Assembly: GCA_963809545.1 (NCBI GenBank)
Contig: CAWEKD010000007.1
Location: forward strand, 806,001 to 870,000
DNA from: Natronosporangium sp035305625
GTDB lineage: Bacteria; Actinomycetota; Actinomycetes; Mycobacteriales; Micromonosporaceae
Direction of reading: 5' to 3'
DNA: 64,000 nt
Each line of letters opens with the position of its first letter. The stretch's first letter is position 1. The position numbers and the translations under genes were made by a program. Under the pieces are notes generated by a model. It had not been told where the DNA came from, searched no databases, and worked only from the letters and a program-made list of their open reading frames with translations. Positions 54,060-61,730 of this stretch are shown piece by piece.

Positions 54060-55459
54060 TACAGCACTCCCGCCAACAGACCCTGCACGTACTGGAAGAA
54101 ACCGGTGATGAAGCAGGTCAACGGCGCCAACGCGATGATCGCTACCACGTCCACGACGTCTCCGATCCGCCCCAGGTAGGGCGAGGGGCGACGGCGGCTG
54201 TAGACCAGGCCGAGGAAGGCGATCAACAGCCCGGTGGCCACGAGCGCCAGCAGGGTCACCAACACCGGGGCGTTACCGTCCATGGTCGATGCCTGTGCCG
54301 CTACCAGCGCGGCCACCGCCACCAGACCGGCGCCCAGCAGCGGCAGTCGCTGCCGCGGAATCGGGAACAGCCGGGCCCGCAGCAGCAGGGCCGCCCCGGC
54401 CGCCCCCACCAGCAGCAGTCGGGAGAGGCCGCCGTGTGCCGCCAGCAATCCCAATGCGACCACACCGCTGGCCGCCATCCCGGTCAGCAACCCGGTCAGG
54501 AGCTCGTCGGTGCGGGCGGCGGCGGCGAACACCTCGGGGGTGGGCGGGGGCGGGTCATCCGCCAGCAGGTCCGCCGACCGTTGCGGTAGCGCCGGCAGCG
54601 GTAGCCGGCCGAGCCGGATCGCCAGCAGCGGGTAGGCGGGCAGCAGTCCGATCCCGACCGTCAGCACCACCGCTGCCGCGCCGTCGACCGACAGGGGCCC
54701 GGCCAGCACCGCCCCCAGCATCCCTAACAGGCTGGCGGTGATCGCGGCGGTGAACAGTCGGCCCACCACCGGCACCCCCAGGTAACCGACCATGCCGAAC
54801 AGCAGCGTCACGGTCAGCCCCAGCAGCACCTGGCCGGCGCCGAACTCGGTCACCGGCGCATGCGTGGGGCCGGTCAGCAGGTAGCCGCCGACGAACCCGT
54901 ACGGCAGGCTCACCCCGGCGAACACCGCCCCGGCGCGGGCGTCCCCCACCGCCCGCGCCACCAGCACCCCCGCCGCCAGCAGGACCACCCCGACCGCGAG
55001 CACCACCAGTCCGGGCACCAGCCACGGTGGCCGCAGCAGCGGCACCAGCAGCAACCCGGCGCCCAGCCCGACGCCGGCCATCGCCAGCCCGGCCCGGCGG
55101 GTGGCGGCGTTCCCCCAGCTACGTCCGTACCGGCGGGCCCCGCTGGCGATGGTCTCCACCAGGTCCTCGTACTCCGGCTCAGGCCACTCCAGTTCGCCGG
55201 GCACCAGTTGCAACAGTTCCCCGTCGCGTACCTGCTGGGCGGCGAGGGTCTTGTCCGCCTCCAACGCCTCGCCGGTGGGGCGCCGCAGCAGCCATCCCGC
55301 GTGCCGCTCCCCGGCATCCGCCGCGTCCTCGCCGGCGTGGCGGAGCAGGTGTGGCAGTAGCTCTACCAGTGGTACGTCACCGGGCAGCGCCACGTCGATC
55401 CATCGATCGCGGACTTTGATGGTGACTCTGGTCAATGTTGCGCCGGGTGCCGTCACCAC
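54059..55459 (-). CDS. eccD: ESX secretion component EccD
   Basis: A 466-aa protein with a ubiquitin-like cytoplasmic domain (about 1-95, LTRVTIKVRDRWIDVALPGD, GELLQLVPGELEWPEPEYED). It is followed by about 11 closely spaced transmembrane helices to the end. This is the layout of EccD, the polytopic subunit that forms a lipid-filled chamber in the ESX membrane complex. GTG at 55459 has GGGAGG 8 nt upstream. It heads the leftward eccD-eccB pair and diverges from eccC. Confidence 0.95.
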   Translation of the reverse strand: MVTAPGATLTRVTIKVRDRWIDVALPGDVPLVELLPHLLRHAGEDAADAGERHAGWLLRRPTGEALEADKTLAAQQVRDGELLQLVPGELEWPEPEYEDLVETIASGARRYGRSWGNAATRRAGLAMAGVGLGAGLLLVPLLRPPWLVPGLVVLAVGVVLLAAGVLVARAVGDARAGAVFAGVSLPYGFVGGYLLTGPTHAPVTEFGAGQVLLGLTVTLLFGMVGYLGVPVVGRLFTAAITASLLGMLGAVLAGPLSVDGAAAVVLTVGIGLLPAYPLLAIRLGRLPLPALPQRSADLLADDPPPPTPEVFAAAARTDELLTGLLTGMAASGVVALGLLAAHGGLSRLLLVGAAGAALLLRARLFPIPRQRLPLLGAGLVAVAALVAAQASTMDGNAPVLVTLLALVATGLLIAFLGLVYSRRRPSPYLGRIGDVVDVVAIIALAPLTCFITGFFQYVQGLLAGVL

Positions 55460-55646
55460 GTCGTCAACCTCCCAGCCTGGGGCCGTGGGCCGCCGGCGCC
55501 GCGGGAAGTGTCAACGCCGTGCAAAGCCCGGATGGTGTCATGTGACGCGCACGAGGCTATGAGAGAGGTTACTGGGATGATAGGGGTGTCCCGCAAGCGG
55601 ACACTCCTGATCGGTCTGGCCGGCAGGCCACGCAGGAGGATGTGTA
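55460..55646. promoter_or_regulatory. eccD/eccC divergent region with leader hairpin
   Basis: A 187-nt gap. GGGGTGTCC-CGCAAGC-GGACACTCC (55583-55607) forms a 9-bp stem with one mismatch in the eccC leader. AGGAGGA at about 55634 serves the TTG start. The left part contains GAAGTGTCAACGCC, which resembles the arms of the inverted repeat near 17617. Confidence 0.4.
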
Positions 55647-58600
55647 TTGACGACAGTCATCGTCAAGCGACCGGTTCGACAGCCGGCACCGCCCCTCCCC
55701 ACCGGTGAGGTAGTGCTGGATCCGCCACCGGAGGTTCCCCCTCCGGCCGGTCGGAACTGGACCCGGCTGCTGATGGTGCTGCCGATGCTGGGGATGGTCG
55801 GCGGCATGCTGGTCATGATGGGGGCCGGCATGGGGATGCGCACCGGTCCGATCATCTACGTGGCCGGCGCCATGTTCGGGCTGGGCATCCTCGGCATGGT
55901 GGCGTTCCAGTTCCTCAACCAACAGGGGCAGGGCGCCAACAAGCAGGAGATGATTCTGAATCGGCGCCGCTATCTGCGCCGCCTCAGCCAGCTCCGGGCC
56001 CAGGTCCGGCAGACGGTGGAGCAGCAGCGCCGGGCCATGTTCTACCGGCATCCGGATCCCGATCGGCTATGGTCCACAGTGTCTAGTGCCCGCCTGTGGG
56101 AGCGTCGCCCCGGGGACTGGGACCATACGGTGGTCCGGATCGGCCTCGGCGCACAGGAGCTCGCCACCCCGCTGGTACCGCCGGAAACCAAGTCGGTGGA
56201 CGAGCTGGAGCCGGTGTGCGCGATGGCGCTGCGCAAGTTCGTCACCGCCTACGCCACCGTGCCCAACCTGCCGGTGGCGGTGGCACTGCGGGGATTCTCC
56301 CGGATCTACGTCACCGGAGACCCGGAGCGCCGGCGCGCCCTGGCTCGGGCGCTGACCGCCCAACTCACCGTGTTCCACGCCCCCAGCGACGTGCTCGTGG
56401 CCTACTGCGTGGCACCGGAACAGCGGGAGGCCTGGGAATGGGCCAAGTGGCTACCACACGCCATGCATCCCAACAAATTGGACGGACTAGGGCAGCTACG
56501 ATTGGTCACCCCCAGCGTGTCCGCGCTAGAGGCGATGCTGGAGGACATACTGGCCAACCGACCCCGGTTCGACCCCCAGAGCACCCCGATCGAGGGGATG
56601 GCGCACCTGGTGGTGTTCCTCGACGGCGGCGATCCCGGCAATTCGGAGCACTTGCTGGTCGACGGCGGATTGGAGGGGGTCACCGTGGTGGACCTGGCCA
56701 CCCCGCCGCCCCGGCTGCTCGACCCCACGACCCTGGTGCTGGCCATCGCTGAGGACGGCACCCTCACCAGCCGGACCATGGACGGGGAAACCCCGATCGG
56801 ACGCGCGGATGCGCTGTCCCAGACCGCCATGCGCGCTCTGGCCCGGCAGCTGGCGCCGCTGCGCCAATCCGCCCTGTCCGTCACCGATCAGCCGCTAGCC
56901 ACCTCCCTGGAACTCACCGATCTCCTCGGTCTGGGCGATCCGTACGAGTTCGACCTGGCCGCGAGTTGGAGCGCCCGCTCCAATCGCGACCGACTACGGG
57001 TGCCGATCGGAGTGACCGCCGATGGCCGCCCCCTGGAGCTCGACCTGAAGGAGTCGGCGCAGGACGGGATGGGGCCACACGGCCTCCTGGTAGGCGCCAC
57101 CGGTTCGGGGAAATCCGAGCTGCTGCGCACGCTGGTGCTGGCGTTGGCGGTCACCCACAGTTCAGAGATCCTCAACTTCGTCCTGGTCGACTTCAAGGGC
57201 GGGGCCACCTTCACCCGCCTGGACCGGCTGCCGCACACCAGCGCGGTCATCACCAACCTGGCCGACGAACTTCCGCTGGTGGACCGGATGCTGGACGCCA
57301 TCCAGGGGGAGCTGATGCGCCGGCAGGAGCTGCTGCGGGCGGCCGGCAACTACGCTTCCCAACGGGATTACGAGAAAGCACGCGCCGCCGGTGCTCCCCT
57401 CGCCCCGCTGCCCAGCCTGCTGATCATCGTGGACGAATTCTCGGAGCTGCTGACCGCCCGGCCGGACTTCATCGACATGTTCGTGCAGATCGGTCGGGTC
57501 GGCCGCTCGCTCGGGGTCCACCTGCTGCTGGCCTCGCAGCGGCTGGACGAGGGGCGGCTGCGGGGCCTGGAGTCCCACCTGTCGTACCGGATCGGGCTGC
57601 GGACGTTCTCGGCCATGGAGAGCCGGGCGGTGCTCGGCGTGCCGGACGCTTACCAGCTACCCCGGGCACCCGGTAACGGATTCCTGAAGACCGAGGCGGA
57701 GGCGCTGACCCGGTTCCGGGCGGCGTACGTATCCGGCCGGCATCGCCGGGGCACGCTCGCCACGGCGGCGACCGACGGTGGGCGGGTGGCCCCGGTCCAG
57801 GAGTACTCTACCCATTACCTGATGCCGCCCACCCCCACCGAGTCGGCAGCACCGGCGACGCCCGACAACGACGAGCAGGGCGAGACCCTGCTGGATGTAC
57901 TGGTGGCGCGGCTGGAGGGGCAGGGGCCACCGGCGCACCGGGTGTGGCTGCCGCCGCTGGCCGAACCCCCCACCCTCGACCAACTGCTGGGGCGGCTGGT
58001 GACCGACCCGGTACGAGGACTGACCACCGCGGACCGGCAGCTGCACGGTGCGCTGCGGGCGGTGGCCGGCGTCATCGACAAGCCGTTCGAGCAGCTGCGG
58101 GAGACCTTCTGGCTGGACTTGTCCGGGGCGGCCGGCAACGTGATCGTGGTCGGAGGACCCCGCAGCGGCAAGAGCACCGCGGTGCGAGCCGTGATGGGCA
58201 GCCTCGCCCTCACCCACACCCCGCAGGAGGTGCAGTTCATCTGCCTCGACTTCGGCGGCGGCGGGTTGGCCGGCTACCGGGAACTGGCCCACGTCAGCGG
58301 GGTCGCCTCCCGGCGGGATCGGGACCAGGTCCGGCGCGGGATCGCGGAGGCGACGGCGCTGATGGCGGAGCGGGAACAGCGGTTCGCCGAACACGGCATC
58401 GACAGCATGGCCACCTACCGGCAACTGCTCCGGGAAGGCGCCTTCCCCCAAGACCGGTTTGGGGACCTGTTCCTGGTGATCGACGGGTGGTCCACGCTCA
58501 CGAGCGAGTTCGAGGACCTGGTGCCGGCGGTGGTGGCGCTGGCCAACCGAGGGCTCGGGTTCGGCGTCCACTTGATCGTCGCCGCCAACCGGTGGATGGA

Positions 58601-59624
58601 CCTGCGGATGAACGTCCGGGACATGTTCGGCACCCGGCTCGAACTCAAGCTCGGGGACCCGTTGGACTCGGTGATCGGGCGCCGGCAGCAGGCGACGGTG
58701 CCGGATCAGACTCCTGGCCGGGGACTGACCCCGGACGCGTTCCACTTCCTCGCCGCGGTGCCCCGCATCGACGGCCGGTCCACCGACGACGGTCTCGCCG
58801 ACGCGGTCAGCCAGCTGGTGACGTCAGTCAACCAGGCCTGGGGGCGGCCCCCCGCACCCCCGGTGCGGCTGCTCCCGGACGAGCTCCCGTACGACCAGTT
58901 GCCTCCCGCCGAGCGCACCCGGCAGCAGGGCATCCCGATCGGGATCGCCGAGCGGGACCTGCAACCGGTGTACCTCGACCTCCGGGAGGACCCGCACCTA
59001 CTGCTGTTCGCGGACGTGCAGTGCGGCAAGAGTTCCTTCCTGCGCCTGCTCGCCTCCGGCATCATGCGGCAGTTCTCGCCGGAAGAGGCCCAGATCGCGG
59101 TGGTGGATTTCCGGCGCAGCCTGCTGGGAGTGGTGCCGGACGAATACCTGGTCGGGTACGCCAGCAACGCCGACCTGTTGCAACAGATGGTGCAGCTGAC
59201 CGTGGAGTCGATGACCAAGCGGCTCCCCACCGGGGAGATCACCCCGGAGCAGTTGCGCAACCGCAGCTGGTGGTCCGGGCCGGAGCTATTCCTGCTGGTC
59301 GACGACTACGACCTGGTGGCCACCAGCCCGCACACCAACCCGCTGACGGGCCTGCTGGACCTGCTCACCCAGGGCCGGGACATCGGCTTCCACCTGATCG
59401 TCACACGCCGCTCCGGCGGAGCTGGCCGCGCCCTGTTCGACCCGGTGCTGTCCCGCATCCGGGATCTCGCCTCGCCCGGCATCCTGATGTCCGGCAACCG
59501 GGAGGAGGGGCCGCTGCTCGGCAACCTCCGGCTAGAAAAGCTGCCGCCGGGCCGGGGCTGGCTGGTGACCCGAACCGACGGCCCCCAACTGGTGCAGCTG
59601 GCCTACCTACCCCCGGCGGAGTGA
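55647..59624 (+). CDS. eccC: ESX secretion ATPase EccC (fused EccCa/EccCb)
   Basis: A 1,325-aa motor of the system. Two membrane helices (about 40-90) and the DUF domain precede three FtsK/SpoIIIE ATPase domains. D1 has Walker A GATGSGKSELL (about 483), Walker B LLIIVDEFSEL and VDFKGGATF. D2 has GGPRSGKSTAV (about 834) and LFLVIDGW. D3 has ADVQCGKSSFL (about 1121) and LFLLVDDYD. D1 is the most canonical, as in other EccC proteins where D1 drives export and the downstream domains bind Esx signal peptides. A TTG start at 55647 is supported by AGGAGGA 6 nt upstream. It is followed 165 nt later by the BTAD protein. Confidence 0.97.
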   Translation: MTTVIVKRPVRQPAPPLPTGEVVLDPPPEVPPPAGRNWTRLLMVLPMLGMVGGMLVMMGAGMGMRTGPIIYVAGAMFGLGILGMVAFQFLNQQGQGANKQEMILNRRRYLRRLSQLRAQVRQTVEQQRRAMFYRHPDPDRLWSTVSSARLWERRPGDWDHTVVRIGLGAQELATPLVPPETKSVDELEPVCAMALRKFVTAYATVPNLPVAVALRGFSRIYVTGDPERRRALARALTAQLTVFHAPSDVLVAYCVAPEQREAWEWAKWLPHAMHPNKLDGLGQLRLVTPSVSALEAMLEDILANRPRFDPQSTPIEGMAHLVVFLDGGDPGNSEHLLVDGGLEGVTVVDLATPPPRLLDPTTLVLAIAEDGTLTSRTMDGETPIGRADALSQTAMRALARQLAPLRQSALSVTDQPLATSLELTDLLGLGDPYEFDLAASWSARSNRDRLRVPIGVTADGRPLELDLKESAQDGMGPHGLLVGATGSGKSELLRTLVLALAVTHSSEILNFVLVDFKGGATFTRLDRLPHTSAVITNLADELPLVDRMLDAIQGELMRRQELLRAAGNYASQRDYEKARAAGAPLAPLPSLLIIVDEFSELLTARPDFIDMFVQIGRVGRSLGVHLLLASQRLDEGRLRGLESHLSYRIGLRTFSAMESRAVLGVPDAYQLPRAPGNGFLKTEAEALTRFRAAYVSGRHRRGTLATAATDGGRVAPVQEYSTHYLMPPTPTESAAPATPDNDEQGETLLDVLVARLEGQGPPAHRVWLPPLAEPPTLDQLLGRLVTDPVRGLTTADRQLHGALRAVAGVIDKPFEQLRETFWLDLSGAAGNVIVVGGPRSGKSTAVRAVMGSLALTHTPQEVQFICLDFGGGGLAGYRELAHVSGVASRRDRDQVRRGIAEATALMAEREQRFAEHGIDSMATYRQLLREGAFPQDRFGDLFLVIDGWSTLTSEFEDLVPAVVALANRGLGFGVHLIVAANRWMDLRMNVRDMFGTRLELKLGDPLDSVIGRRQQATVPDQTPGRGLTPDAFHFLAAVPRIDGRSTDDGLADAVSQLVTSVNQAWGRPPAPPVRLLPDELPYDQLPPAERTRQQGIPIGIAERDLQPVYLDLREDPHLLLFADVQCGKSSFLRLLASGIMRQFSPEEAQIAVVDFRRSLLGVVPDEYLVGYASNADLLQQMVQLTVESMTKRLPTGEITPEQLRNRSWWSGPELFLLVDDYDLVATSPHTNPLTGLLDLLTQGRDIGFHLIVTRRSGGAGRALFDPVLSRIRDLASPGILMSGNREEGPLLGNLRLEKLPPGRGWLVTRTDGPQLVQLAYLPPAE

Positions 59625-59789
59625 CCGGCCGCCCGTACCCCTCCCGTAGTGGCGCGGTTGACGAGCGGTGGGGGAGGGCCGGCCCGCCGCCGTGACCCCG
59701 GACCGCGGCGGCGGGATGTCAACCCTGGTCGGGATGCTGGGGCGGACCGCACGACAGTGTTCGGAGAGGGCGGGAGATCCGGAGGCGGC

Positions 59790-61625
59790 ATGGGTGTCAC
59801 CACCATGTTGTTGCTCACGGCCGGCAGCCTCGGGGTCGCCGGCGCGGCCGGCCTGTCGGACCGGGCGGTGGCGCGGCTGCGGGCTCGTCGGTCGGCGCCC
59901 TCACCGGTGACGGCTCCGCAGACGGACGAGTGGTGGTTCGGAGACCGGAAGCTGGCTGCGCAGCTGTTCACCGCGCTGTGCGACCTGCGGCAGCAACTGA
60001 CCGCGCGTGATCTTCCCCTACCGACGGTCGCGGTCGGGCTGGCCGCTCATGACCGGTTGATCCTCCGGCTGGCGGATCCCGCCCCCACCGCGCCGCTACC
60101 GCCGTGGCGGCCCGAGCCGGGCGAGCCCGCGCGCCGGTCGTGGCTGGTCGACGCCTCCGAGCTACGGCAGTTTCGGCCTGGGCCGCCGGCCTACCCGACG
60201 CTCGTGGCGGTGGGCCGGCAGGAACAATGGACGGTCCTGGTGGATCTCGGACACGCGCCCGGCCCGGTGGCCCTCGCCGGTGACGAGGAGCAGTGCCGCC
60301 GGTTCCTTGTCACGCTCGGGTTCGGGTTAGCGACCAATCCTTGGTCCACTGAGGTCACTGTGGTGGCGGCCGGCTTCCCGGCCCCTGTGCCAGGCCCTGG
60401 CCCAGGCCGGATCCGCTACCTGGGATCGACCGCTGAGGCACTGTCCTATGTCGAGAGAATCAGCGCGGATCAACGTACCGACCGGGTCGCACCACCGACC
60501 TCCGCCGACGCGCCCACGGTGCTGCTGTTGGCGGAGCCGCCTGAACCGGGGCACGCGGAGCGGCTGACCGCCCTGTGCCAACAGCGGCCCGGGCGGCTGG
60601 TGGTGGTCGCACCGGGACCGCTGCCCCAGGCCGGCTGGACCATGACCTGCACCCCGGACGGACGGCTCCAGGTACCGTGGCTGGGGCTGACCCTGGATCC
60701 ATGGCATACCACCACCCCACTGTCCGCCCGCCCGCGGCCGGCCACCCCCTCCGCTCTCCCCGACAGCTGGCGGCGGACCATCCGGAGCCTGCCCACCCCG
60801 GTGCTCACCGACCGGGAACGGGACCGCCTCTGGCCCGCCCCCGTGGAGGTACGGATGCTGGGGCCACTGGAGATCCGGGCTCCGGCCACCGCGCCAGAGC
60901 CGTACCGGATGGTGCTGACCGACCTACTGGTGCTGGCCGCGCTGCACCCCGACGGGGCGCCGCACTCCCTGGTACGCGGTCTGCTCCCCCACCCCGACCA
61001 GATGTCGGAGCTGGCTCGACGGGTACACGACTGGTTGGGAACGGACGAACACGGCCTGCCCCGGCTACGGCCGGTCGGGTCCGCCTGGCGGCTGTCCCCC
61101 GATGTCCGGGTAGATCTGCGACTGTTCCGGGCGCTGGTGGGAGCGGACCCCGGTGAGGAGACTGCCGGGTCCGGCGCTGCCCCGATGGCCGATCCGGGCG
61201 GTCCGGTGGGTTGGCCCCGCCTGGCCAGCGCCCTGGCGCTGCTCCGGGGTGGACTGTGCGCGGGCACCCACCTCGGCCCGGTGGCCGTCCAGAGCCTGAC
61301 CCAGGTCGGCGCCGAGGTGCAAGAACTGGTGCTGCGGGCGGTCCGACAGGCGGCGGACCTGGCGGACCAGGCGGGCAATCTCGCGGACGTGGAGTGGGCC
61401 CTCCAGCAAGGATTGGTGTTCCTGCCGCAGGTGGAGGGGCTGTGGCGCAGCTTGCTGCAGTTCCAGTCCCAGCACCGGCCGCAGGCGGTGCCGGACACGG
61501 TGGTGCGGATGCGGGCCGCTCGAGCCGCCGGCCCGGGGCGGATCCGGTGGGAACGGGCCACCGTGGCGCTGGTGAAGCGGCTCGGCCACCTGCCCCTGCT
61601 CCGGTCTGGACCGCCGCGTCGCTGA
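59790..61625 (+). CDS. Membrane-anchored protein with C-terminal BTAD domain
   Basis: A 611-aa protein with an N-terminal membrane helix (about 3-22, VTTMLLLTAGSLGVAGAAG) and alpha/beta segments (TVAVGLAAHDRLILRLADP, WTVLVDLGHAPGPVAL, TVLLLAEPPEPGHAERL). From about 345 it has a winged-helix/BTAD arrangement (PVEVRMLGPLEIRAPA, VWLGT-like DWLGTDEHGLPRLRPVG, and TPR-like helices to the end). BTAD normally occurs in SARP regulators; here it is tethered to the membrane and lacks a clear SARP DNA-recognition helix. ATG at 59790 has GGAGG 4 nt upstream; the frame to 59649 is not favoured. Its position after eccC suggests signalling or scaffolding for the ESX complex. Confidence 0.75.
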   Translation: MGVTTMLLLTAGSLGVAGAAGLSDRAVARLRARRSAPSPVTAPQTDEWWFGDRKLAAQLFTALCDLRQQLTARDLPLPTVAVGLAAHDRLILRLADPAPTAPLPPWRPEPGEPARRSWLVDASELRQFRPGPPAYPTLVAVGRQEQWTVLVDLGHAPGPVALAGDEEQCRRFLVTLGFGLATNPWSTEVTVVAAGFPAPVPGPGPGRIRYLGSTAEALSYVERISADQRTDRVAPPTSADAPTVLLLAEPPEPGHAERLTALCQQRPGRLVVVAPGPLPQAGWTMTCTPDGRLQVPWLGLTLDPWHTTTPLSARPRPATPSALPDSWRRTIRSLPTPVLTDRERDRLWPAPVEVRMLGPLEIRAPATAPEPYRMVLTDLLVLAALHPDGAPHSLVRGLLPHPDQMSELARRVHDWLGTDEHGLPRLRPVGSAWRLSPDVRVDLRLFRALVGADPGEETAGSGAAPMADPGGPVGWPRLASALALLRGGLCAGTHLGPVAVQSLTQVGAEVQELVLRAVRQAADLADQAGNLADVEWALQQGLVFLPQVEGLWRSLLQFQSQHRPQAVPDTVVRMRAARAAGPGRIRWERATVALVKRLGHLPLLRSGPPRR

Positions 61626-61635
61626 GTCGCGATCA

Positions 61636-61666
61636 TTGGTCACTCGCCGCCGCCCGCTGCTACCCT
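61636..61666 (+). promoter_or_regulatory. Possible promoter of the HelD gene
   Basis: TTGGTC (61636-61641) and TACCCT (61661-61666) with a 19-nt spacer lie about 65 nt upstream of the GTG start. They resemble a housekeeping-sigma promoter of actinobacterial type. By-eye call only. Confidence 0.35.
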
Positions 61667-61730
61667 CGTACCCCGCTGCCACCCCGCCGCCTGGTCACGT
61701 GGGCGGGTGTGGACCGGGAAGGGTGAGCGG

